DNA of 64,000 nt from Rattus norvegicus. Its lineage: Eukaryota; Chordata; Mammalia; Rodentia; Muridae. Below the pieces are notes generated by a model. It was given only the letters and a program-made list of their open reading frames with translations. It made no database searches and was not told where the DNA came from. This document shows, one piece after another, positions 25,206 through 35,542 of this stretch; the first letter of the stretch is position 1, and the number at the start of each line of letters is the position of its first letter. The translations under genes and the position numbers were made by a program. The stretch covers positions 156,706,476 to 156,770,475 of the forward strand of contig NC_086021.1 of assembly GCF_036323735.1 (NCBI RefSeq), in the 5' to 3' direction.

Positions 25206-26160
25206 GAGCTTTTAGGTGTGTTGTCAAGCTCCTGACATATGCTCTCTCCTGTTTCTTTCTGCAGGCACTCAGAGCTATGAGTTTTCTTCTTAGCACAGCT
25301 TTCATTGTGTCCCATAAGTTTGGGTATGTTGTACCTTCATTTTCATTAAATTCTAAAAAGTCTTTAATTTCTTTCTTTATTTCTTCTTGACCAGGTTATC
25401 ATTGAGTAGAGCATTGTTAAACTTCCATGTATATGTGGGCGTTCTTCCCTTACTGTTATTGAAGACTAGCTTTAGCCTGTGGTGGTCTGATAGGACGCAT
25501 GGGATTATATCTGTTGAGGCCTGTTTTATGACCAATTATATGGTCAATTTTGGAGAAAGTACCATGAGGTGGTGAGAAGAATGCTTTAGGATAGAATGTT
25601 CTATAAGTATCTATAAGTCCATTTGGTTCATGACTTCTCTTAGTCTGTCTATATCTCTGTTTAATTTCTGTTTCCATGACCTGTCCATTGATGAGAGTGG
25701 GGTGTTGAAATCTCCTTCTATTATTGTGTGAGGTGCAATGTGTGTTTTGAGTTTTGGTAAAGTTTCTTTTATGTATGTAGGTGCCCTTGTATTTGGAGCA
25801 CAGATATTTAGGATTGAGAGTTCATCTTGGTGGATTTTTCCTTTGATGAATATGAAGTGTTCTTTCTTATCTTTTTTGATGACTTTTAGTTGAAAATTGA
25901 TTTTATTCGATATTAGAATGGCTACTCCATTGTGCTTCTTCCAACTATTTGCTTGAAAAGTTGTTTTCTAGCCTTTCACTCTGAGGTAGTGTCTGTCTTT
26001 GTCTCTGAGGTGTGTTTCCTGTAGGTAGCAGAATGCAGGGTCCTCACTGCGTATCCAGTTTGTTAATCTATGTCTTTTATTGGGGAGTTGAGACCATTGA
26101 TGTTGAGAGATATTAAGGAATAGTGATTATTGCTTCCTGTTATATTCATATTTGGATGTG
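25206..26160 (-). pseudogene. LINE-1 copy B ORF2 N-terminal remnant
   Basis: Covers the endonuclease-domain region in several frames; pieces such as NGLIDTYRTFYPKAFFS are readable at 25677-25570. No reverse transcriptase domain remains. Confidence 0.8.
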
Positions 26161-26208
26161 AGGCTATGTTTGTGTACTTTTCTTCTCTTTGTTTTGTTGC
26201 CAAGACGA

Positions 26209-27232
26209 TTAGTTTCTTGCTTTTTCTAGGGTGTAGCTTGCCTCCTTATGTTGGGCTTTACCATTTATTATCCTTTGTAGTGCTGGATTTGTAGAAAGAT
26301 ATTGTGTAAATTTGGTTTTGTCATGGAATATCTTGGTTTCACATTTGTGTTCTCTTAGGGTCTGTGTGACATCTGTCCAGGAGCTTCTGGCTTTCATAGT
26401 CTCTGGCGAGAAGTCTGGTGTGATTCTGATAGGTCTGCCTTTATATGTTACTTGACATTTTCCCTTGCTGCTTTTAATATCCTTTCTTTATTTTGTGCAT
26501 TTGGTGTTTTGACTATTATGTGATGGGAGAAGTTTCTTTTCTGGTCCAATCTATTTGGAGTTCTGTAGGCTTCTTGTATGTTTATGGGCATCTCTTTCTT
26601 TAGGTTAGGGAAGTTTTCTTCTATGATTTTGTTGAAGATATTTACTGGTCCTTTGAGCCAGGAGTCTTCACTCTCTTCTATACCTATTATCCTTAGGTTT
26701 GATCTTCTCATTGAGTCCTGGATTTCCTGTATGTTTTGGATCAGTAGGTTTTTCCGTTTTACATTATCTTTGACAGTTGTGTTGATGATGTCTATGGAAT
26801 CCTCTGCTCCTGAGATTCTCTCTTCTATCTCTTGTATTCTGTTGGCGATGGTTGTATCTGTGGCTCCTTGTCTCTTCCTTTGGTTTTCTATATCCAGGGT
26901 TGTTTCCCTGTGTTTTTTCTTGATTGCTTCTATTTCCATTTTTAATTCCTTCAACTGTTTGATTGTGTTTTCCTTGAATTCTTTCAGGGATTTTTGTGAT
27001 TCCTCTCTATAGGCTTCTACTTGTTTATGTTTTCCTGCGTTTCTCTAAGAGAGTTCTTCATGTCTTTCTTGAAGTCCTCCAGCATCATGATCAAATATGA
27101 TTTTAAATCTAGATCTTGCTTTTCTGGTGTGTTTGGATGTTCAGTGTTTGCTTTGGTGGGAGAATTGGGCTCCGATGATGCCATGTAATCTTGGTTTCTG
27201 TTGCTTGGGTTCCTGTGCTTGCCTCTCACCAT
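26209..27232 (-). pseudogene. LINE-1 copy B ORF1 (broken)
   Basis: ORF1p, the RNA-binding chaperone of the LINE-1 particle, is readable in three pieces: 27232-27017 (start MVRGKHRNPSNRNQDYM), 26954-26448 (coiled coil and RRM, with NIQEIQDSMRRSNLR), and 26397-26209 (C-terminal domain). Frame breaks lie near 27017 and 26448. It has only one copy of the 66-bp coiled-coil unit found twice in copy C. Confidence 0.88.
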
Positions 27233-27955
27233 CAGATTATCTCTGGTGTTACTTTGTTCTGCTATTTCTGACAGTGGCTAGACCGTCCTATAGGCCTGTG
27301 TGTCAGGAGTGCTGTAGACCTGTTTTCCTATTTTCTTTCAGCTAGTTATGGGAACAAAGTGTTCAGCTTTCGGGCTTGTAGTCTTTCTTGTGTACTGGTC
27401 TTCAGCTGTTCCTGTGGGTCTGTGTCCTGAGTCAACCAGGCAGGTCGCTTGGAGCAGAAAAGTTGGTCTTACCTGTCGTCCCGCGGCTCAAGTTGCTCAT
27501 GGGGGACTGCTTTTGAGCTCTCCATGAGGGCAGCAACCAGGAGGACCCGCACCACCTTTTCCGGGAGCCCCTGTGCACCGGGGTCCCAGATGGCGTTAGG
27601 TGGCGTTAGTCAGAAATGTGGGCAGAGTGTAGTCTCTTCTGGCTTCCCAGGCATGTCTGCCCCTCTGAAGCTTTAGCTCTTCCTCCCATGAGATTTGGGT
27701 GTAGAGAACTGTTGATTGGTCCCTTCAGGTCTGGGTGGTATCTGGAGCTCGGGGGACCTGCAGCTCCAGTGCCCCTATCTTCCAGTTCCCAGAGGCCGTA
27801 TACAGTTTCCTCTTGGGCCAGGGATGTGGGCATGGGTGGGCAGTATTGGTGGTCTCTCCTGCTCTGCAGTCTCAGGAGTGCCCACCTGTTCGGGCGGTGA
27901 GCTCTCTCTCCCAAGGGGTTTGGGAGCAGTGAGCTGCGGGCTGGGACCAGTGAGC
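27233..27955 (-). promoter_or_regulatory. LINE-1 copy B 5' UTR (internal promoter region)
   Basis: GC-rich region upstream of ORF1, matching the 5' UTR of copy C (CAGAAAAGTTGGTCTTACCTG, GGCAGCAACCAGGA, TACAGTTTCCTCTTGGGCCA). It carries a single promoter unit. Confidence 0.75.
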
Positions 27956-27984
27956 TGTCCATACTTGTTTTAAAAAAATTTTGT

Positions 27985-29350
27985 TGATTTATTGTGAATC
28001 ATGCACCCCACTCCCACTCATCTCATCCTCTCATATTCACCCTTCACCCTTGCAACCTGCCCCTCCAAATAAACACATAGAAAGAAATAAACAGAAACAA
28101 AGCATAGAAATCATCTCATCATGGAAACTGTAGTATGTCACAGTGTGTATACTGGGACACATCCCAGTATCTTCATTTGCAAATGTTCATTGCATGAGCC
28201 ATTGTTCTGGTTCTAGATTTTTGGCTTCTTTGACACTGTCAGTATAAGATCCTCACTAGAACCCCTTTAGGTTATCCTGTTATTGTCCTTTATCATGAAG
28301 ATCCTGCATTTTTGGATCAGCAGGACTGGCCCTTTCACACGGCCCAACCGTTCTCAGATGATATTGATTTTGGGGTGGGTCAGTTCAGAGCTTTTGATCC
28401 TGAGCTGGGAGCATGCTGGCTTTTCCTTATCTGAACCATCTGTTTTCCACCTCCCATGCAGTGCAGTAGGGTGGGCTCTCCAGTACTGCTCTGGCTAGGC
28501 CAACCAATGCTATCATTGGCAGAAGGCAGGGTCAGTACGCCTGCACTCCTGCTCTCAGGGACAGCTCACCCATACCAATTGCCTCCAGAGCCAGCTCCAC
28601 TGTGCTGCCCACTCAAGGCTTGGGTCCCACTTTCTCAAGTGCTGGAGCCTTCCAGTGGCTGGGACAGTTCTCCCTACCCTCATACCCTTGGCAGTAGCTC
28701 ATTGATGCCTTCATCTTGGTCCAGCTTCACTGTGTTGCCCAATTGAGGTGCAGGGCACACTCTAGTGAGTGTTATCATTGGTGAGAGGTGGGGCCAGCTT
28801 TCCATAGCACCAAAGCCATTTTTGCACAGGCCCTGGACATCCATGTGGTCCCCCATGGATGCCTGGACCAGGTATATCCTCGAGTTCCCTAGTGATAATA
28901 TGAGCTACAGACATAGACACAGACCCCTGCTGCTGCACAGCCAAGGACCCAGATGTAGCCCTCAGCAGCATCTTGGACTGGGACCTCAGCAAGGCCTCAG
29001 GTGTCAGAGCTGAGCACTCACAATAGGCTGCTCCTCTCTGTCCTTGATTCTCCAGTTCCATCTCTCTTGAGAAGGCTCAAGCTGCTCCATTTCTCTTTCA
29101 TTTCTTCATCTGTTCACCACATAGTGACTCATTGTGGCTCTTGCTGCAGGCTGGTCACATGGGCTGACAGGCTGGTTGACCCCTGGGTGACAATCTTTTC
29201 TGACAAGGAGGGCAGTCTGTGGGTGGCATGGAGGTCCACAGGTCTCTGTCTGTTTTCCACCTTGCACGCAGTGCTGAGTGGTGGTAGGCAAGGCTCTGTG
29301 CATCCATGGCCTGTCCTTCCTCCCCCTGACTTGATTTGGTTTTTAAGGAT
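27985..29350 (-). mobile_element. Old Lx-like LINE-1 3' region
   Basis: Begins like 24596-24773 and runs into a long GC-rich, non-coding stretch with CTGCTGCACAGCCAAGGACC and CAGCAGCATCTTGGACTGGGACC, wording typical of old rodent LINE-1 3' UTRs. The open frames in it are by-products of base composition. Confidence 0.55.
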
Positions 29351-30190
29351 CCTAGGCATAAAACAGCTTTGGTAACCAAGCCATGCAGGTATCAAGCTAG
29401 GATCGACAAAGGACAGCCATATGTTCTGTCCCTGAATGATATAAGAACAACACCATCAATAAGGTGTCACTTTGCCTATTGTCAGAGGTTTGTGTACATT
29501 TTTAATGTCTGTGAGCATATACACAGACATTTGGTGGATTTCCCCACTGAGCAAGGAGCACAGGCCTTGGGATGCCAAATCTTCGAATGTTTGTCAGGAG
29601 GTCTTAACTTCTGGTTGGTCCTAGATAAAGGTAGGTTGATGTTCCTGCTCATATTATCAAGGGTACATGTAATGGTAAGATAGAGCATGGATTGAGATCA
29701 GGGTTAAGGTCCCTTCATAGACCCAGTCATCAGCCTTTGAAAGAATCACTGCAGTATTATGCACAATTCTCAGTGGGGAAAGTTCAGTCTGTTGAGCCCA
29801 ACCTTCAGGACCCACAGAGTTGTGATGCTTCTCCCCAAGCTGTATTCATGGGCTCATGAAAATGGTGCTGGAAGAGGAATGAGCTTTGACCCTCACAGAG
29901 GGGAAACACATACACTTGACAGTCTTCAATGTACTACTTGGTTTTGCACAGTAGTGACCTCAGTCCCAGAAAATGGAGCATGGTCTCTCAGTTCAATTTT
30001 TCTCTCATCTATTCTCTTCCCCTGAGCTATAACACAGTATCTCCATCTGACCATACACTGTATTTGGGTTAGCCAAATTTGGTGCTTATATAGTTGCATT
30101 ATCCACTTGCGTTCTAATTTGACATAATTTTTTGCATATATGAAGGATGATATGTTATTTATGCACATGTATATGTTGTCATGTGACACA
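29351..30190. other. Unassigned intergenic sequence
   Basis: Nothing recognised. The 115-codon frame at 29336-29683 shows no family motif. Confidence 0.35.
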
Positions 30191-30194
30191 CATA

Positions 30195-30455
30195 TATGTA
30201 TGTATGCCTGCCTATGGAAGCCAGAGGTTGTTGTGGGTTTTCTTCTATTATGTTCCACCTTATCTTTTGAGACAAGGTTTCTTACTGAACCCAGAGAACA
30301 CTGATTTGCTAACACATTGCTGGCTAGTGAACTCCAGAAATCTTCCTGTCTCTGTCTTCCCACGACTAGGATCACAGGCATGTGCCACCATGCCTGGCTG
30401 GGGATACAAACATGGATCCTCATCCTTTCAAGGCAAGCCACTTACCAACTGAAAA
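30195..30455 (-). mobile_element. B1-related SINE sequence, antisense
   Basis: GAGACAAGGTTTCTTACTGAACCC and GATCACAGGCATGTGCCACCATGCCTGGCTGG match an antisense B1-like element with an extended body. Confidence 0.6.
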
Positions 30456-31394
30456 ATGTCCCAGGCTCTTAATGCCCATTCTTATTCAACATAAATGGCT
30501 TATTTTGAAAAAATGAGTTGTTTTCAGAGAACTGATTTCAAATTAATCAATTAATGTCAAATATGAGCAGGTAAAATGTCTCACTCTGAGTGTGTTCAAG
30601 AGATAATTTGGCTTGTAATCATAAAGATCATGGGACTATGGAGGTTTCATGTTTCATATCATTGGGACTAAAACATATTGTCCCTAGTAGAGTACCATTT
30701 AAATATCTCTTTAAATTTGACCTAGGTGTTGTTCTAAGTCTTGGGTAAATATGTATTGTGGTTGTGGGAGAATGAAGATAGAGAGAATGGTTGTGAATCT
30801 GAAAAGGACAGTTCTGTGTCAGGGGGACTATGAGGAGATGAGCAAACCCTCTAGGCTACATGCTTTCACTTGATTTTAAAAGTTAATCATTCTGAAGGCT
30901 ATTCAGCTGTATAATATATTGTTGGTTTCCAGCAGGCTTTATTGGAAAAGATACATTCGACTGGGGCTACCCAAGAACTGAAAACTATTTTTCAGAGAAT
31001 GTCTCTCCTTATCTCCTTGGGAAAGTTGCTTCTATCTTCCTGTCCACCTTGGAAAAGTAGCTTTTCACTATCTATCTCCTGGGAAAGTAGCCCTTTGCTA
31101 TCTTCCCCCTTCTCCATTGAAAAGAGGCCTTTTCTTTCCTAATAATTAACCACAGAATCAACCATTCTTGGGAAAGAAACTGAAAAGATTTGAGTCCCTG
31201 AGATGTTCTAATCAGCCTTTTTTCTTCAGGTTCACAGAACTCAGAACATCCTAGAGATAGCAGCTTTGCCTTGGTATCAGAAAGTAGATATGAATTCCAG
31301 AAGTTTCTAGCCACCCTGCTGCCAGGCATTCTCTATGATTCAACTTTTAGACTCCCTATATAATAGTCTGGGCTCCTTGTCTGTCTGTTTGTTT
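30456..31394. other. Unassigned intergenic sequence
   Basis: A GGGAAAGT(A/T)GC motif recurs three times between 31018 and 31090 (TTGGGAAAGTTGC, TTGGAAAAGTAGC, TGGGAAAGTAGC). Nothing else was recognised. Confidence 0.35.
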
Positions 31395-31575
31395 GTCTAT
31401 TTGCCATGTCTGTGAAAACACATGCATGAGCATGCCCACTTTGACATGCCTTAGAGGATGACTTGGAGGAAATCCGTTTGTCTTTCTACCAAAGGGTTCG
31501 GGGAATTGAACTTGGGTCCTTATGGTTGGCAGCAAGAGTGCTTACTTGTTGAGCCATCTTGCTGGTTTCTATGCA
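31395..31575 (-). mobile_element. B3/B4-type SINE, antisense
   Basis: GGGGAATTGAACTTGGGTCC and GAGTGCTTACTTGTTGAGCCATCTTGCTGG are an antisense tRNA-derived SINE head. Confidence 0.7.
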
Positions 31576-32784
31576 AATCTTGTACCCACAACTTCCAGAC
31601 AAGTGGTCTTTGTTGGTTGCAGGTTCTATCTTTTCAGTTTGCCTGCTCTCTAAAAAGCCTTTCTCCTTGTCTTAATACTTTTTCCAGGTTGGCCAGGGAA
31701 TGTTCTGCCTTAGCCTCAGAACTTGGAACTCTGTCTTTCTTGCATGTTTCCCACTACAGGACTGGGGGAATTACTGGTTTTGGCCATATTGTTTTCTTAT
31801 CATAGTGTCTGCTGAGATGCCAGAGAAAAAAGATCATGGTTCTTATTCTGAACAATGGAGCACTACTCTTTTCTGGGTGAAGGTGTTCTCAGGTCTGCTT
31901 TCTGTGGAGACCAAGGTTCATGAAAGAGCCTGCATGCTCATGCTCACAGGTCACTAGAGGATGCAGCTACTGTGAATCACTGTGGTGCTCTGACACATCA
32001 GAGGTGACAAAGACCATAACTGGGTATTTTGAATTAGTATTTAAGACATTATTTCCAAAGGAAAATAAAAAAGATAACTATTTGGGTATTTGGGGCGGGA
32101 GTACAGGATCTCTTTTCCAATAACTCAGTGTTCTGAAAGCAGCTATCAGCAAAGTGTAAACAAAGAAGGATGATTGTGGTCCAATAAACCACACTCACAC
32201 CACAGATGGTGGCTGAAAATGGCTCTTGGCACATAGTTGACAGTATCTGACAGTAAAAAAAAATGAAGGTGGGCATAAAAAATAGCCATGGCAAAGCAGA
32301 GAAAAAATAGGTTCCAACTCCAGGAAGGAGATAGGCTATGGTTGTATGTGACCATAGCATGGGATGGTCATACCTAAAGGCATATGAAGACAGTAGAGTT
32401 TATATTAAGCAGGATGTTATCAAGGCATACATAAGTTCACTAGTGGAGAAATCATCACTGAGGAGACTGGAAATAAAAAAGGAGGAAAAAAATGGAGGGC
32501 GGAGTAAAGTTCAAGGGACAGAAAGCAAAGTGACAGAGGAAAAAAGTGCAGACCAGGGATCAGAGCAGCAATGCTGGGAAATGAGAGGATGCACATAAAG
32601 ATGAGAGGCCCTTCCGGGAGGGTCCAGGGTGCTCAGCTGAGCCTCCGCCAATGGAGAGAAGACATAGCATGATAGCATGTAGTACTGTGATATCAGCAGG
32701 TGCTTGGGTCCTGGGTCTGAGTGACTCATACCAAATAAGAACATAAAAGCAGAGACAGAATGGGCTGGTGCATTCAGTCTATTG
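31576..32784. other. Unassigned intergenic sequence
   Basis: About 1.2 kb without recognised genes or named repeats. Confidence 0.35.
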
Positions 32785-32985
32785 GGGTGGGGGATACCCA
32801 CCCACCAACTCCCTCCCACCTCCCTACCCTGTCATTTCCCCTACACTGGGGCATTGAGACTTCACAGGACCAAGGGCCTCTCCTCCCAACAAGGCCATCC
32901 TCTGCTACATATGCAGCTGGAGTCATGGGTCGCTCTGTGTGTACTCTTTTGTTGGTGGTTTAGTCCCTGGGAGCTCTGGGGAATG
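32785..32985 (-). mobile_element. LINE-1 3' UTR fragment, antisense
   Basis: CCACTCCCTCCCACCTCC-like C-rich text, TTCACAGGACCAAGGGCC, AAGGCCATCCTCTGCTACAT and TTAGTCCCTGGGAGCTCTGG parallel the 3' UTR of copies C and D. Confidence 0.7.
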
Positions 32986-33004
32986 TGTCATTAAAGGTAT
33001 AGGC

Positions 33005-33175
33005 TTAAGCCAGACTTCTCCTGTTTGCCTTCAAAACAAGATGTAGAACTCTCAGCTCTTTCTACACCATGCCTGCCTGGATGCCACCCTGCTCCTGCCT
33101 TGATGATTATGGACTGAACCTCTGAACTTGTAAGCCAGCCCCAATTAAATGTTGTCCTTATATGAAAAAAAAAAG
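33005..33175 (-). mobile_element. Fragment of a dispersed rodent repeat
   Basis: GCCTGCCTGGATGCCACC, TGATGATTATGGACTGAACC and CCAGCCCCAATTAAATG are familiar from a common rodent repeat; it ends in an A run. The family is not named with certainty. Confidence 0.5.
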
Positions 33176-33184
33176 ACTGACACA

Positions 33185-34320
33185 ATGAAGGGACCTAATT
33201 GATCAATTGCTATCGGACTCAATCTTAGATATTAAGTTTGGAACTGAAGCTGAAGAATGTTAACCTCTGACCTCATATGTATGAAGGACATTTAGGGAAG
33301 CAGAGCTAAAATTTTGGCAGTGTTGTATATGCAATTTGAGCTCCATGAATGAGGAGGGACTTCGTGGGCAATCAAGAACCAAGGATCTGGGATGAGTCAC
33401 AATCCCAGAGGATATTTCCAGGGTCACCCCAAAGGGTCCTGCATTTGCTCTCAGATCTTAGCCCTAGGCCTAAGCACAGCCACAGTGCAGTACAGGCACC
33501 TTGACTCCAATGAGTTTCATCCTGTTTTGGTTCTGAGGCCTATATCATCTTGTTCTTCTAGGCTTGGGGGTCCAGGGTTGGTAGTGGTTGGATTCTGTGT
33601 GATCCCCTTCCTTCCTGCTGGGTTTAGGATAAGCTTTTCTATTTCTGACAGATGCTTGTTAGTCTGGGCCAGTGAGTAGCCTCCTATCCTTGTCCTTTGT
33701 CTTAGCCTAAGAAATTCACACAGGTTCATGTGCATGAAGAGGGTAGTTTTCTACTTTTTGGACTAGTGGCCTACTTAAGTTAGAGTTCCCTCAGGATTAC
33801 ATAGATTATGCTGGAATAAGAAATAAACCCTCCCACCTCAGTTGAGTATAGAAAGGTTTCCTTGGACTCATGTACATACAGCCCAACTCAGGTAGCCTTT
33901 CTTGGTGGTCTGTTCAGAGCTGCTTTGTGGACAACTATGAGGCTTTCTTCCTCTACGTCCTGCCTTAAAACAGGAGAGAGTGAGAGATGCGATGTGGAGA
34001 GCATGAAGCTTGTAAGTTTATATTATTTTGAAAAAGGTAGAAAGTACTTTGTACTTGTGTTGGGTGAAGTAATTTAGTCTGTAAAACCACTTAAACAGGT
34101 TGGCTGACTGCGTCTGCCTGGTCTCTCTGGCTTCTGTCCTACCTGGTCTTCTGGTCTTCTAACTCTTTGTGAAACAAAGGGTGTATTAGAGTCTCCTAAC
34201 ATGGCCAAGGCTTGGTATGTTCTCGTACCACAGTTACAGGTTCTGATTTATATGCTGACTGAGTGGCACATAGACGTGGGATAATGACTATGGTAACTTT
34301 TCTTTCTGTTTGCATCTGTG
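33185..34320. other. Intergenic sequence upstream of Cst9
   Basis: No repeat or exon recognised in about 1.1 kb. Confidence 0.35.
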
Positions 34321-34324
34321 ATTT

Positions 34325-34445
34325 GGTTGATTTTGGTTTTGTTTTGAGAACAGAGTCTCAGGACATAGTTCAGGGCAGTCGTGAACTCAGAATTCTTATG
34401 TCTCTTCTTCCCCAATTCTGGGATTATAGGCATGCAGTATACTTA
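34325..34445 (-). mobile_element. B1 SINE fragment, antisense
   Basis: TTTTGAGAACAGAGTCTCAGG, CGTGAACTCAGAATTC and TTCTGGGATTATAGGCATG are a worn antisense B1 just upstream of Cst9. Confidence 0.7.
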
Positions 34446-34597
34446 CTGTACATTATTATAACTTCATGAGTATTTCTCATAATTTCAGTCTCCATCTGTC
34501 TTACTCAGATGCTTTCCCCACTAGAATTAGTATAATTAGGCACCATTTCTATGGTTGAAGATGTTGATTTCATTTGGAGGATGCTTGGGCAGCAAAA

Positions 34598-34600
<3 letters not shown>

Positions 34601-34640
<40 letters not shown>

Positions 34641-34690
34641 TGCGTGCGTGTGTGTGTGTGTGTGTGTGTGTGCGTGTGCGCATGTGCATG
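34601..34690 (+). repeat. (TG)n/(GCGT)n tract, 90 bp, just upstream of Cst9
   Basis: Perfect alternation of pyrimidine and purine over 90 bp, including GCGCGTGCGTGCG and GCGCATGTGCATG pieces. It ends 129 bp before the Cst9 ATG, so it is in the promoter or 5' UTR. Confidence 0.95.
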
Positions 34691-34819
34691 ATTATGACAA
34701 CTGAGAAGGAGGAGTCTGTGTCCACGCTGATGAGATTATGGGTTGGAGTTGTGCCTGATAGACTCCCTGGGCCTGACGGGCTAAGGCAGACAAAGCAGTG
34801 GCGGTGCAGTTCTGGCACC

Positions 34820-35041
34820 ATGTCCTGTCCACTGGGAAAGAAAGCCCTGCCTCAGGCCATGCTGCTACTTCTGCTTAGCTTTCAGGTTCTCATCACTCCT
34901 GTCACAAAGGCCAATGAAGAAACAGACAAATCTGTTAATTTCATTCCCACAGTGGAATTTGCCGTGAACACGTTCAACCAGAAAAGTCAGGATGAATATG
35001 CCTATAGAATGGAACATATCATGAGTTCCTGGAGGGAGGAG
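34820..35041 (+). CDS. Cst9: Cst9 coding exon 1
   Basis: Seventy-four codons from ATG to GAG, donor gtaagt. The ATG has A at -3 (caccATGT) and opens directly onto the signal peptide. The same frame stays open upstream to 34574, but only through the (TG)n repeat as Cys-Val repeats, so that extension is not taken as coding. Confidence 0.88.
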
Positions 35042-35499
35042 GTAAGTGACCACATCCTTACTTGTCTGGTCCCCGCTAGTCAGTGAAAAATGGGAGAGGG
35101 CAAGCCACCCTTTGCAAGCTACTCATAACCTAATTCAGTCAGTTTCAATGTTTATCATACTCCTCACACACTTTTTATTAAAGATTTATTTATTTATGTA
35201 TATGAGTACACTGTAGCTGTCTTCAGACACACAGAAGAGGGCATCAGATCCCATGACAGATGGTTGTGAGCCACCGTGTGGTTGCTGGGAATTGAACTCA
35301 GGACCTCTGGAAGAGCAGTCGGTGCTCTTAATCGCTGAGCAATCTCTCCAGCCCCCTTACACACTTTTAAAATTTTAGATAATTTTTTTATTATTGCTTT
35401 GACACACTGTTTAAATGAGAATTTTAGAGTGGGCATGTCTTTCTAAATATTTTTAAATTATATTTTTATTTATTCGTGCGTGCGTGCGTGCGTGCGTGC

Positions 35500-35542
<43 letters not shown>

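Larger units (their letters stand above)
24785..27955 (-). mobile_element. LINE-1 copy B, both ends present, internally deleted
   Basis: Antisense LINE-1 with poly-T, 3' UTR, then a jump at about 25205 straight to the ORF2 start region, followed by ORF1 and a GC-rich 5' UTR. It is flanked by a perfect 11-bp target-site duplication TGTCCATACTT (24774-24784 and 27956-27966). Compared with copy C, about 3.2 kb of ORF2 is missing at the junction. Confidence 0.93.

Noticed and set aside
27449..27973. Several overlapping GC-rich open frames on both strands
   Set aside because: They lie in the LINE-1 copy B 5' UTR, which is non-coding and rich in GC, so stops are rare by composition.
29336..29683. 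115-codon plus-strand open frame
   Set aside because: Partly overlaps old LINE-1-like sequence and shows no recognisable motif or conserved pattern.
34574..34819. In-frame upstream extension of Cst9 exon 1 through the (TG)n repeat, coding Cys-Val repeats
   Set aside because: The open frame is a product of the dinucleotide repeat. The ATG at 34820 has an A at -3 and opens a normal signal peptide.
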